From positions 25,266,101-25,330,100 of the forward strand of contig NC_092677.1 in the NCBI RefSeq assembly GCF_964355755.1: a stretch of DNA of 64,000 nt, given 5' to 3'. The notes beneath the pieces are model-generated. The model saw nothing but the letters and a program-made list of their open reading frames with translations. It had not been told where the DNA came from and did not search any database. Source of the DNA: Antedon mediterranea (lineage: Eukaryota > Echinodermata > Crinoidea > Comatulida > Antedonidae). Position 1 is the stretch's first letter, and every line of letters begins with the position of its first letter. Shown piece after piece: positions 11,403-24,366 of the stretch. The position numbers and the translations under genes were made by a program.

Positions 11403-14386
11403 ATGTCTTGTGACTCAAAAGGCATATGCGATTTTTTCAAGAAATACTGGTCGATTGTAATAGTTTTTACTGCATTTATAAATAACATTTTTTATTCTGG
11501 ATTCATACACAGCTACAACTTACTCTACCTTGAACTCCATAATACATTTAATTCAACGGCTACACAGACAGGTGAGTATGTTTTGTCTCACATAGCGTTT
11601 CATACGTATCACAGTACGTATGCTGGATAGAAACGTCGACTGACTGTGGAATACGCCAACAACATAAAAAAGAAAATACCTGTAATCAAGGCAATCTAGC
11701 AAAAGGACACTGCGCTCTCCTTGTCATGATAGGAACTCGTAACAGTCCTTAGATATTATGTCTCGCTGCGACAAATATCAAAAGATTTGTACTATGTACA
11801 TCAGCGGCGCGCGGTGTCTGTTAAGGGGCGTGGAACTGATCGTGTCGCAGCCACAGATAAACCCTTTGATCCCCGGAGCTCAGCATCCTGTTGATGTTCG
11901 ATTGCCTTGCTAGATACGTAACCACAACATAATATTAAAATTGTAAATATATTTTCAGGTATTCCTGGAGCTGTATCAGTGTCGTTATTCAGTGGGTGCT
12001 GCATTTTCGTAACCTTTATCTTTCAAAAGATTGGGCACCAGAAGACCGTCATCCTCGGAGTCACACTCTGCTGTCTGGGACTGCTGGTGTCATCCTTTTC
12101 TCAGCGCATCACGTGGTTATATATTACATATGGTGTTTTCTATGGATTCGGTATCTGCTGTATATACATGAGCTTTACTGATAAAATTATGAGAAGTTTC
12201 AAAAAGAGATATTCATCAACGGTAACGTGTACAGCATTTATTGGTGCAAGTCTAGGTAAGACTTTAATACGAGTAAATATAATATTCTTAAAAGCTTTAC
12301 GTCTTACTCCTTCATGGTGAACTGGGCCTTTGACTGAAGAGGCTACCCAGTATAAAGAAATAATAATAATAATAATAATAATAGAAAGAAAATAATAAAT
12401 GATGACATTAAAATGCGTGCGCAGAATTACTCTTTTTACTCGGTAGTCTGCGAGTTACGCGTGCGCGTCCTGAAAGATCCCTACTAAAAACAACATGTGC
12501 GTTATTTTGTAGGTATTATGCTTGCACCTGTTATCGAATGGTTATACAAGCAGTATAAATGGAGAGTGACATTACGAATATTTAGCGGTGTATTCGCTGT
12601 AATTGGGTATTCATCAACACTGGTTTTAGTGGACTGTGAGTCGACGACACATGGACACTATAATGAAACAGAAGAAAGTGATGATAATGAAGAAGGAAAA
12701 CAGAATAAAGATGAAAACAATTCTGAACATGAATGCAGACAGGATGAAGATACAAATGATTCTATTGAAAAGCTTGAACGAAAAGAAGAAGACAACTCAC
12801 GGCAAAGTGATGGCAACAAAGACCACGATGACGGTGAACCCGTAATGTTCAAAGAGGTAGACCACACCAATGACGTCAGCAATGCAAAGATGTATGAAGA
12901 ACCACCCCGTGTAAACGATGTATTACAGGACCTTGTGACAGTCAACGATGAGAAACATGAAATTTCAACTAGGCCTACTACTACAATGAGTTTATACTTT
13001 CTAAAATACATAACTGTGTTCAGACGAAAGGATTTTGTAACAGCTTTACTAGGAGTACTGTTAACAGCCACTGCTGTACTGTTTTCGTATATCAGTGTTG
13101 TGAGTTCACATTGAAGCAATCCACACAGATTTTAGGGCCTTAAGCTCTGTCTACACTATCAAACTAGTTTGACAAAAAAGTGTGATGTGCCCAAATATGG
13201 TAGTGGTATGACATCATCATGTCCATATATGGGCACATCACATTTTTTGTCACATAAACTTTGATAATGTGGACAGAGCTTTAGACCCAATAAATGTATT
13301 ACTAATCAATCATACCATTTTGTTAATAATAATATACTTTTTAGGCTATTTTCTAATTTACCGTGTCACCGTGTTTGACAACACAGAGCTTTTAGACGTC
13401 CTCCTAGGCATGGGCTTACTATTCAGACAAAAGACCCCACAAACCTGTTTCAAAATAGACTTTGTTTAAGTTTGTTTCCTATACTATTATATTTAACTTC
13501 TTCTAGGGAAACTTTCTGTTTCAAAAGGGCGTGGAGAAGGTAAATATATCCATCGTTATGCTTTGGATGGGTTTTGGTGACGTCATTGGAAGGATACTGA
13601 CAGCAGTATGTTCTGATAGACTTCCCGTGTCCAGACTTTGCCAATACGCAATAACTGACATCGTCGCAGCCGTAACGTCTATTTGTTTACCGTTCATTTC
13701 GACTGAAAAGGGCCTTACAGTGGCCTTATTTGGTAAATATTCAGTTTATTAAAAGACAAATTAATAGTAGGCCTATAACATACATATACAGTATTAAACA
13801 ATAATCGTACCAGGTCTGTCGGTCCATAACTGCATCATGTCGGTAATTTTCTTTTAGTTCTAAGCATGCCTCGTGCTGTTTTAAACATTTTACCGGCAGC
13901 TCTATCAACGGAAATTTCGACGGATGAAACGCGACCTGAAGCAATGGCCCTTGTATATTTAATGTTCGGCATTGGGGCACTTATCACGCCATATATTACA
14001 GGTACGATGTTATTGATATAACAATAATTATTCTATCGACAAAAATTACCAAACTAACCTAATTAACGCATGCGTGCCGTATGACGTAATATGTCAGGTA
14101 ATATGTTCAGCGCGTAATCAAACATCGCCCGGAACTCCATTCCCCAACCCGTCCAAATAAAAATCCCGACCCGCTCCTGAAATAATCGGAATTTTACTTT
14201 CTTATATTTCAAGATTCTATTTATGACGTCACTGGGACGTATGATTTGACCTGGATTATCTGTACAGCTCTTTACGTCATCGCAGCCATTTTCTTTTTAC
14301 TTGCACTACACATTAAGAAACAAAACAACGTATTGGTTTACGATCGAGTGGAAAAAACAGAAATTAGGCCTACAGCAGAATTATGA
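11403..14386 (+). CDS. SLC16-like MFS transporter, copy B (531 aa)
   Basis: Exons: 11403-11571, 11959-12255, 12513-13099, 13507-13732, 13858-14001, 14214-14386. All splice sites match copy A. Exon 3 is 6 nt shorter in the acidic loop, with loop text HECRQDEDTND and DNSRQSDGNKDHDD as in copy C, whereas exon 1 (DSKGICDFFKKYW) matches copy A. No disabling change is visible. The M1 insertion in intron 3 lies at about 13141-13283. Confidence 0.85.
13141..13283. repeat. M1 MITE in intron 3 of copy B
   Basis: Orthologous to the insertion in copy A, with the same ends and internal sequence. Confidence 0.88.
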
Positions 14387-14631
14387 TTATATTAAAAAAG
14401 AGTCTTTTTGTTGTTAGTAATATATAATAAGGAAGGGTAGTTTTAGATCGTATTAATGCACGAATTCTGTGTTTCATCGATTTTGTAGCTAAAATTGAAA
14501 ACCTGGGCTTAAGTTATTATTATTTTGTGAAGAGCTACATGCATCAATGAGTTACATAAAAATAAATGCAGTACGATTATTTTCGCTACCCTATCAATAA
14601 TGGAATCTTCAATTGGTAAACAAAGTCGGTA

Positions 14632-15385
14632 GTGCATGACGATGAACGACTTGGGGACAAACGACTTGGGGACAACCGACTTGATGATGAACAACTTTAG
14701 GACGAATGACTTAATGATAAACGACCTTATGATGAATGACTTGAGGGCGATCGACTTGAGGGCGAACGACTTGATGATGAACGACTTGGAGATAAACAAC
14801 TTCAAGACGAACGAAGTAAGTCTGTATTGCAATCATTGGTACTTGACGATGAACAACTTTAGGACGAATGACTTGAGGACAAACGACCTTATGATGAATG
14901 ACTTGAGGGCGAACGACTTGAAGACGAACGACTTGATGATGAACAACTTGAGGACAAATGACTTGACGATGAACAACTTTAGGACGAACGACTTGAAGAA
15001 GAACGACTTGAAGAAGAACGACTTGAAGACGAACGACTTGGGGACGAACGACTTGATGGTGAACAACTTGAAGACAAACGACTTTATGATGAACAACTTT
15101 AGGACGAACGACTTAATGATGAATGACTTGAGGACGAACGACTTAATGATGAATGATTTAATGATGAACGACTTAATGATGAATGACTTTAGGACGAACG
15201 ACTTACTGATGACTGACTTAATGATGAACGACTTGAGGACGAACGACTTGAAGACGAACGACTTGAAGACGAATGACTTGAGGACGAACGACTAGAAGTC
15301 GAACCACTTTGAGACGAACGACTCGAGGACAAACGACTTAATGATTAATGACGTAACGACGAATGACTTGAAGACGAACGGGTTG
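14632..15385. repeat. 15-bp minisatellite, unit 2
   Basis: Same array as in unit 1 but with one extra 15-bp unit (GAAGAACGACTTGAA doubled near 14995-15025), which lengthens the open pentad frame to 219 codons. Confidence 0.95.
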
Positions 15386-15779
15386 GCTTGGTCATGAAAC
15401 AAATAGATTCATGATGATTGGTTTGGCTTCACGGTGATTGGTCTGGCGATGAACAATTTGACTTTATGGTGAAGGGTTTGGTTTCGCGATGAACGATCTG
15501 GCTTCACGATGAATGATTTTTCGATAAATCGTTTGACTTGACGGCGACCGATGTGACTTCACGATGAATGGGTTGGTTTGACGATGAATGATTTCACATG
15601 ACAATGCATGGCTTGACAATGAATGGTTTTACTTGACAATGAATTGAATGAAATGATAATAAATGGTGTGGCTGGACGGTGAATGATGTAGGTTCAGGTT
15701 GATTGTTTACATGAATGTATTGTTGTTGAATGGTATGGATTGAGGACTTTTGGCGGATTTGGCTTGCCATACAGTTTCT

Positions 15780-16907
15780 CCTAAAATGCTCGGAAGTAAG
15801 TTAATTTATTGAAAATTATAAAAATCAAAGAGCTGCATAGGCAGAGTATATGAATACTGTAGATAAAATCAAAAACAAAATTTTAACTCTGCCTTAAAAC
15901 ATGTTTTGGGCATAGCACGTCATCAGGTAAAGTGAATTGTTACAACAAGAAAATATGAAGTCAACAAAGAACAACTGTCAGTGGCTAATCAAAGTTGGTT
16001 AAAACAAAAGACAATTGGAAAATACCTATGTACATGGCACATCCGGATTGTCTGCAATTTTTAGATTAGATTTTTATATGCGACTCTATAGCTCACGATG
16101 TCGGTTGGTAAACACTATAACTCATATTCATATTTTTTCGTTATTTAGACAATGGATATTAATACTTGGATGCAAATATAAATGTTTTTCAAAAATGTTC
16201 AACATTTTAAAACATTTTCAGCAATTTCGGTTAGTCGGTCGGTCGGTAAACACTAACTCATATTTACATTCCTTGTTTTAAATGTTCGTTATATGGTTTA
16301 TTTATGATAAAAAGAGAATATCTTGGTGTTTGTTGCTTTTTTCACATCATTATCATCATGTTCAGCTGTATGGGTGTTGTTGCATGTTTGCCCAAACCAG
16401 TTATGACGTTAATTTGTTTTCATCTTTAAATAGTTAAAAAGTTAAAGTCTAGGCTTGCCAGTTAGAGAACATTCAAGAGTGCATTCTCTTTTAAAACAAG
16501 GAATGACCTGGTTTCATGTTTCTAAATGCATTATTTTTACAAATAAAATGGTCTTTACATTTGTTTTTGACAATCCGGAGTATAATATATGCCATGTACA
16601 TACTCTAGTGTTTGCCAATTGGGCATTTTCATGCAAAATGTATATGACCAGGTCTGAAAATTTCATTTTCACAGTATCATAACGTCTATACATTTCATAA
16701 ATTACATAAAAGTTATACTTCTATGAACAAAAATAATTATGTAATTTCTATAATAAAATAATAAAAAATAACGTTGTGATTTCAACAAAACACTAATTCG
16801 CGTATGTAACACGAGTTAAAACTTTAATTTTATTCATATACTCTGCCTATGCAACTCTTTGATTTTTAAAATTTTCAATAATTCAACTTACTTCTGAGCA
16901 TTTTAGG
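15780..16907. mobile_element. 1.13-kb inverted-repeat element, unit 2
   Basis: Same ends and interior as the unit 1 element. A small deletion near 15962 removes the 'TAAAGTACAAAG' text seen in unit 1. Confidence 0.75.
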
Positions 16908-17478
16908 GCAAACTTTTGTATTAGACTAAATAGAAATGTACATGTTCCAAACAATTTGACACCAAAAGTAACGCTATACGACAAATACTGTCTCGAGATA
17001 CGGTAAAAGATATATGAATAGGTCAATAAGAGGTCAATAACCTCACTTCCGGTCATTTTGGGATAAAATATTTCATTACACCAAATAAAAATATGCATGT
17101 TCTGAACAATTTGGACCTAATCCCAATTTTCTATGATAAGCCATTACCGAGATATGATAAGACCAGGTCAAAGGTCAAACTGCCAGAAACTGCAGTAGCG
17201 ACCATTTTTGACAACATTTTCTGTTAGAGCAAATAGGAATGTATATATCGTGAACTATTTGACACCAAAATCTATACTCTATGACAAGCGGTTACAAAGT
17301 TATAGACTAATTTTAAAAAATAGCAGCCATTTTGGACGCCATCTTGGATTTCTCGGAGAGCACAAGGAGGATTTTTCGGGACTTTTAGTATGATGTTCCA
17401 AGCATAGTTCTGGACCTTTCCTGCAAAAATTAGCTTGTTACCAGAAATGTCCGGGTCAAACCCTAATGCTCATGGGCT
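16908..17478. repeat. Degenerate repeats of about 150 bp, unit 2
   Basis: Same three-part block as in unit 1. Confidence 0.65.
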
Positions 17479-17898
17479 AAATGTTAATTAGAATATACCA
17501 TCGAAAAATTGCCATAGAAATTGATATTAATATGGTTAATGATAAACTGTTTTTTTTATAGTGGACTAACGGCGCATACTCAAAGTGAATTGAATATCAC
17601 GGTATTATTGTATGTATCTATACAAAGTGTGTGTATTTATTGTTGTACATCATTATTATTCTCGAGGGTAGTTTATCATTTGTTCGTTTTATTTAGTACG
17701 CCTGTCGTTATTGTTGGAGTATTATTATATTGGGGCATGAGCAGTCACAAAGAATGGTAAAAACCTACTCAATAATAATCTTAGCCTACGAGGTTTAAAC
17801 ATGAACATGTCTATTTAGCGAATCATCGAGATTGTTTTTTTGAAAGACAGTTCAGGAATGCATAAGTTTTAGTACGGGTATATTAGCTGCCAGACAAT

Positions 17899-20863
17899 AT
17901 GTCTTGTGACACTAAAGGCATATGCGATTTTTTCAAGAAACACTGGTCGATTGTAATAGTTTTTACTGCATTTATAAATAACATTTTTTATTCTGGATTC
18001 ATACACAGCTACAACTTACTCTACCTTGAACTCCATAATACATTTAATTCAACGGCTACACAGACAGGTGAGTATGTTTTGTCTCACATAGCGTTTCATA
18101 CGTATCACAGTACGTATGATGGATAGAAACGTCGACTGACTGTGGAATACGCCAACAACATAAAAAAGAAAATACCTGTAATCAAGGCAATCTAGCAAAA
18201 GGACACTGCGCTCTCCTTGTCATGATAGGAACTCGTAACAGTCCTTAGATATTATGTCTGGCTGCGACAAATACCAACAGTACTGTACTATGTACATATG
18301 CGGCGCGTGGAACTGATCGTATCGCAGCCACAGATAAACCCTTTGATCCCCGGAGCTCAGCATCCTGTTGATGTTCGATTGCCTTGCTAGAGACGTAACA
18401 ACAACATAATACTAAAATTGTAAATATATTTTCAGGTATTCCTGGAGCTGTATCAGTGTCGTTATTCAGTGGGTGCTGCATTTTCGTAACCTTTATCTTT
18501 CAAAAGATTGGGCACCAGAAGACCGTTATCCTCGGAGTCACACTCTGCTGTCTGGGACTGCTGGTGTCATCCTTTTCTCAGCGCATCACGTGGTTATATA
18601 TTACATATGGTGTTTTCTATGGATTCGGTATCTGCTGTATATACATGAGCTTTACTGATAAAATTATGAGAAGTTTCAAAAAGAGATATTCATCAACGGT
18701 AACGTGTACAGCATTTATTGGTGCAAGTCTAGGTAAGACTTTAATACGAGTAAATATAATATTCTTAAAAGCTTTACGTCCTACTCCTTCATGGTGAACT
18801 GGGCCTTTGACTGAAGAGGCTACCCAGTATAAAGAAATAATAATAATAATAATAATAATAGAAAGAAAATAATAAATGATGACATTAAAATGCGTGCGCA
18901 GAATTACTCTTTTTACTCGGTAGTCTGCGAGTTACGCGTGCGCGTCCTGAAAGATCCCTACTAAAAACAACATGTGCGTTATTTTGTAGGTATTATGCTT
19001 GCACCTGTTATCGAATGGTTATACAAGCAGTATAAATGGAGAGTGACATTACGAATATTTAGCGGTGTATTCGCTGTAATTGGGTATTCATCAACACTGG
19101 TTTTAGTGGACTGTGAGTCGACGACACATGGACACTATAATGAAACAGAAGAAAGTGATGATAATGAAGAAGGAAAACAGAATAAAGATGAAAACAATTC
19201 TGAACATGAATGCAGACAGGATGAAGATACAAATGATTCTATTGAAAAGCTTGAACGAAAAGAAGAAGACAACTCACGGCAAAGTGATGGCAACAAAGAC
19301 CACGATGACGGTGAACCCGTAATGTTCAAAGAGGTAGACCACACCAATGACGTCAGCAATGCGAAGATGTATGAAGAACCACCCCGTGTAAACGATGTAT
19401 TACAGGACCTTGTGACAGTCAACGATGAGAAACATGAAATTTCAACTAGGCCTACTACTACAATGAGTTTATACTTTCTAAAATACATAACTGTGTTCAG
19501 ACGAAAGGATTTTGTAACAGCTTTACTAGGAGTACTGTTAACAGCCACTGCTGTACTGTTTTCGTATATCAGTGTTGTGAGTTCACATTGAAGCAATCCA
19601 CACAGATTTTAGGGCCTTAAGCTCTGTCTACACTATCAAACTAGTTTGACAAAAAAGTGTGATGTGCCCAAATATGGTAGTGGTATGACATCATCATGTC
19701 CATATATGGGCACATCACATTTTTTGTCACATAAACTTTGATAATGTGGACAGAGCTTTAGACCCAATAAATGTATTACTAATCAATCATACCATTTTGT
19801 TAATAATAATATACTTTTTAGGCTATTTTCTAATTTACCGTGTCACCGTGTTTGACAACACAGAGCTTTTAGACGTCCTCCTAGGCATGGGCTTACTATT
19901 CAGACAAAAGACCCCACAAACCTGTTTCAAAATAGACTTTGTTTAAGTTTGTTTCCTATACTATTATATTTAACTTCTTCTAGGGAAACTTTCTGTTTCA
20001 AAAGGGCGTGGAGAAGGTAAATATATCCATCGTTATGCTTTGGATGGGTTTTGGTGACGTCATTGGAAGGATACTGACAGCAGTATGTTCTGATAGACTT
20101 CCCGTGTCCAGACTTTGCCAATACGCAATAACTGACATCGTCGCAGCCGTAACGTCTATTTGTTTACCGTTCATTTCGACTGAAAAGGGCCTTACAGTGG
20201 CCTTATTTGGTAAATATTCAGTTTATTAAAAGACAAATTAATAGTAGGCCTATAACATACATATACAGTATTAAACAATAATCGTACCAGGTCTGTCGGT
20301 CCATAACTGCATCATGTCGGTAATTTTCTTTTAGTTCTAAGCATGCCTCGTGCTGTTTTAAACATTTTACCGGCAGCTCTATCAACGGAAATTTCGACGG
20401 ATGAAACGCGACCTGAAGCAATGGCCCTTGTATATTTAATGTTCGGCATTGGGGCACTTATCACGCCATATATTACAGGTACGATGTTATTGATATAACA
20501 ATAATTATTCTATCGACAAAAATTACCAAACTAACCTAATTAACGCATGCGTGCCGTATGACGTAATATGTCAGGTAATATGTTCAGCGCGTAATCAAAC
20601 ATCGCCCGGAACTCCATTCCCCAACCCGTCCAAATAAAAATCCCGACCCGCTCCTGAAATAATCGGAATTTTACTTTCTTATATTTCAAGATTCTATTTA
20701 TGACGTCACTGGGACGTATGATTTGACCTGGATTATCTGTACAGCTCTTTACGTCATCGCAGCCATTTTCCTTTTACTTGCACTACACATTAAGAAACAA
20801 AACAACGTATTGGTTTACGATCGAGTGGAAAAAACAGAAATTAGGCCTACAGCAGAATTATGA
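17899..20863 (+). CDS. SLC16-like MFS transporter, copy C (531 aa)
   Basis: Exons: 17899-18067, 18436-18732, 18990-19576, 19984-20209, 20335-20478, 20691-20863. Exon 1 (DTKGICDFFKKHW) matches copy D; exon 3 matches copy B; the upstream region shares a 17-20 bp insertion (GGTTTAAACATGAACATG) with D only. The reading frame is intact. Confidence 0.85.
19619..19760. repeat. M1 MITE in intron 3 of copy C
   Basis: Orthologous to the insertions in copies A, B and D. Confidence 0.88.
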
Positions 20864-21108
20864 TTATATTAAAAAAGAGTCTTTTTGTTGTTAGTAATAT
20901 ATAATAAGGAAGGGTAGTTTTAGATCGTATTAATGCACGAATTCTGTGTTTCATCGATTTTTTAGCTAAAATTGAAAACCTGGGCTTAAGTTATTATTAT
21001 TTTGTGAAGAGCTACATGCATCAATGAGTTACATAAAAATAAATGCAGTACGATTATTTTCGCTACCCTATCAATAATGGAATCTTCAATTGGTAAACAA
21101 AGTCGGTA

Positions 21109-21845
21109 GTGCATGACGATGAACGACTTGGGGACAAACGACTTGGGGACAACCGACTTGATGATGAACAACTTTAGGACGAATGACTTAATGATAAACG
21201 ACCTTATGATGAATGACTTGAGGGCGATCGACTTGAGGGCGAACGACTTGATGATGAACGACTTGGAGATAAACAACTTCAAGACGAACGAAGTAAGTCT
21301 GTATTGCAATCATTGGTACTTGACGATGAACAACTTTAGGACGAATGACTTGAGGACAAACGACCTTATGATGAATGACTTGAGGGCGAACGACTTGAAG
21401 ACGAACGACTTGATGATGAACAACTTGAGGACAAATGACTTGACGATGAACAACTTTAGGACGAACGACTTGAAGAAGAACGACTTGAAGACGAACGACT
21501 TGGGGACGAACGACTTGATGGTGAACAACTTGAAGACAAACGACTTTATGATGAACAACTTTAGGACGAACGACTTAATGATGAATGACTTGAGGACGAA
21601 CGACTTAATGATGAATGATTTAATGATGAACGACTTAATGATGAATGACTTTAGGACGAACGACTTACTGATGACTGACTTAATGATGAACGACTTGAGG
21701 ACGAACGACTTGAAGACGAACGACTTGAAGACGAATGACTTGAGGACGAACGACTAGAAGTCGAACCACTTTGAGACGAACGACTCGAGGACAAACGACT
21801 TAATGATTAATGACGTAACGACGAATGACTTGAAGACGAACGGGT
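21109..21845. repeat. 15-bp minisatellite, unit 3
   Basis: Same array as unit 1 in length (214-codon open pentad frame), but sharing point changes near its right end (GAACCACTTTGAG, AATGATTAATGAC) with unit 2. Confidence 0.95.
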
Positions 21846-22241
21846 TGGCTTGGTCATGAAACAAATAGATTCATGATGATTGGTTTGGCTTCACGGTGAT
21901 TGGTCTGGCGATGAACAATTTGACTTTATGGTGAAGGGTTTGGTTTCGCGATGAACGATCTGGCTTCACGATGAATGATTTTTCGATAAATCGTTTGACT
22001 TGACGGCGACCGATGTGACTTCACGATGAATGGGTTGGTTTGACGATGAATGATTTCACATGACAATGCATGGCTTGACAATGAATGGTTTTACTTGACA
22101 ATGAATTGAATGAAATGATAATAAATGGTGTGGCTGGACGGTGAATGATGTAGGTTCAGGTTGATTGTTTACATGAATGTATTGTTGTTGAATGGTATGG
22201 ATTGAGGACTTTTGGCGGATTTGGCTTGCCATACAGTTTCT

Positions 22242-23369
22242 CCTAAAATGCTCGGAAGTAAGTTAATTTATTGAAAATTATAAAAATCAAAGAGCTGCAT
22301 AGGCAGAGTATATGAATACTGTAGATAAAATCAAAAACAAAATTTTAACTCTGCCTTAAAACATGTTTTGGGCATAGCACGTCATCAGGTAAAGTGAATT
22401 GTTACAACAAGAAAATATGAAGTCAACAAAGAACAACTGTCAGTGGCTAATCAAAGTTGGTTAAAACAAAAGACAATTGGAAAATACCTATGTACATGGC
22501 ACATCCGGATTGTCTGCAATTTTTAGATTAGATTTTTATATGCGACTCTATAGCTCACGATGTCGGTTGGTAAACACTATAACTCATATTCATATTTTTT
22601 CGTTATTTAGACAATGGATATTAATACTTGGATGCAAATATAAATGTTTTTCAAAAATGTTCAACATTTTAAAACATTTTCAGCAATTTCGGTTAGTCGG
22701 TCGGTCGGTAAACACTAACTCATATTTACATTCCTTGTTTTAAATGTTCGTTATATGGTTTATTTATGATAAAAAGAGAATATCTTGGTGTTTGTTGCTT
22801 TTTTCACATCATTATCATCATGTTCAGCTGTATGGGTGTTGTTGCATGTTTGCCCAAACCAGTTATGACGTTAATTTGTTTTCATCTTTAAATAGTTAAA
22901 AAGTTAAAGTCTAGGCTTGCCAGTTAGAGAACATTCAAGAGTGCATTCTCTTTTAAAACAAGGAATGACCTGGTTTCATGTTTCTAAATGCATTATTTTT
23001 ACAAATAAAATGGTCTTTACATTTGTTTTTGACAATCCGGAGTATAATATATGCCATGTACATACTCTAGTGTTTGCCAATTGGGCATTTTCATGCAAAA
23101 TGTATATGACCAGGTCTGAAAATTTCATTTTCACAGTATCATAACGTCTATACATTTCATAAATTACATAAAAGTTATACTTCTATGAACAAAAATAATT
23201 ATGTAATTTCTATAATAAAATAATAAAAAATAACGTTGTGATTTCAACAAAACACTAATTCGCGTATGTAACACGAGTTAAAACTTTAATTTTATTCATA
23301 TACTCTGCCTATGCAACTCTTTGATTTTTAAAATTTTCAATAATTCAACTTACTTCTGAGCATTTTAGG
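22242..23369. mobile_element. 1.13-kb inverted-repeat element, unit 3
   Basis: Same ends and interior as in units 1 and 2; carries the unit 2 deletion near the left side. Confidence 0.75.
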
Positions 23370-23941
23370 GCAAACTTTTGTATTAGACTAAATAGAAATG
23401 TATATGTTCCAAACAATTTGACACCAAAAGTAACGCTATACGACAAATACTGTCTCGAGATACGGTAAAAGATATATGAATAGGTCAATAAGAGGTCAAT
23501 AACCTCACTTCCGGTCATTTTGGGATAAAATATTTCATTACACCAAATAAAAATATGCATGTTCTGAACAATTTGGACCTAATCCCAATTTTCTATGATA
23601 AGCCATTACCGAGATATGATAAGACCAGGTCAAAGGTCAAACTGCCAGAAACTGCAGTAGCGACCATTTTTTGACAACATTTTCTGTTAGAGCAAATAGG
23701 AATGTATATATCGTGAACTATTTGACACCAAAATCAATACTCTATGACAAGCGGTTACAAAGTTATAGACTAATTTAAAAAAATAGCAGCCATTTTGGAC
23801 GCCATCTTGGATTTCTCGGAGAGCACAAGGAGGATTTTTCGGGACTTTTAGTATGATGTTCCAAGCATAGTTCTGGACCTTTCCTGCAAAAATTAGCTTG
23901 TTACCAGAAATGTCCGGGTCAAACTCTAATGCTCATGGGCT
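23370..23941. repeat. Degenerate repeats of about 150 bp, unit 3
   Basis: Same three-part block as in units 1 and 2. Confidence 0.65.
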
Positions 23942-24366
23942 AAATGTTAATTAGAATATACCATCGAAAAATTGCCATAGAAATTGATATTAATATGGTT
24001 AATGATAAACTGTTTTTATAATAGTGGACTAACGGCGCATACTCAAAGTGAATTGAATATCACGGTTTTATTGTATGTATCTATACAAAGTGTGTGTATT
24101 TATTGTTGTACAGTATATCATTATTATTCTCGAGGGTAGTTTATCATTTGTTCGTTTTATTTAGTACGCCTGTCGTTATTGTTGGAGTATTATTATATTG
24201 GGGCATGAGCAGTCACAAAGAATGGTAAAAACCTACTCAATAATAATCTTAGCCTACGAGGTTTAAACATGAACATGTCTATTTAGCGAATCATCGAGAT
24301 TGTTTTTTTGAAAGACAGTTCAGGAATGCATAAGTTTTAGTACGGGTATATTAGCTGCCAGACAAT

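Larger units (their letters stand above)
10995..17478 (+). repeat. 6.48-kb tandem unit 2
   Basis: Same order of parts as unit 1: upstream region, gene B, 15-bp minisatellite, inverted-repeat element, 150-bp block. The sequence is nearly identical to units 1 and 3, with small indels. Confidence 0.92.
17479..23941 (+). repeat. 6.46-kb tandem unit 3
   Basis: Same order of parts as units 1 and 2, with gene C. It is the last unit to carry the minisatellite and the inverted-repeat element. Confidence 0.92.
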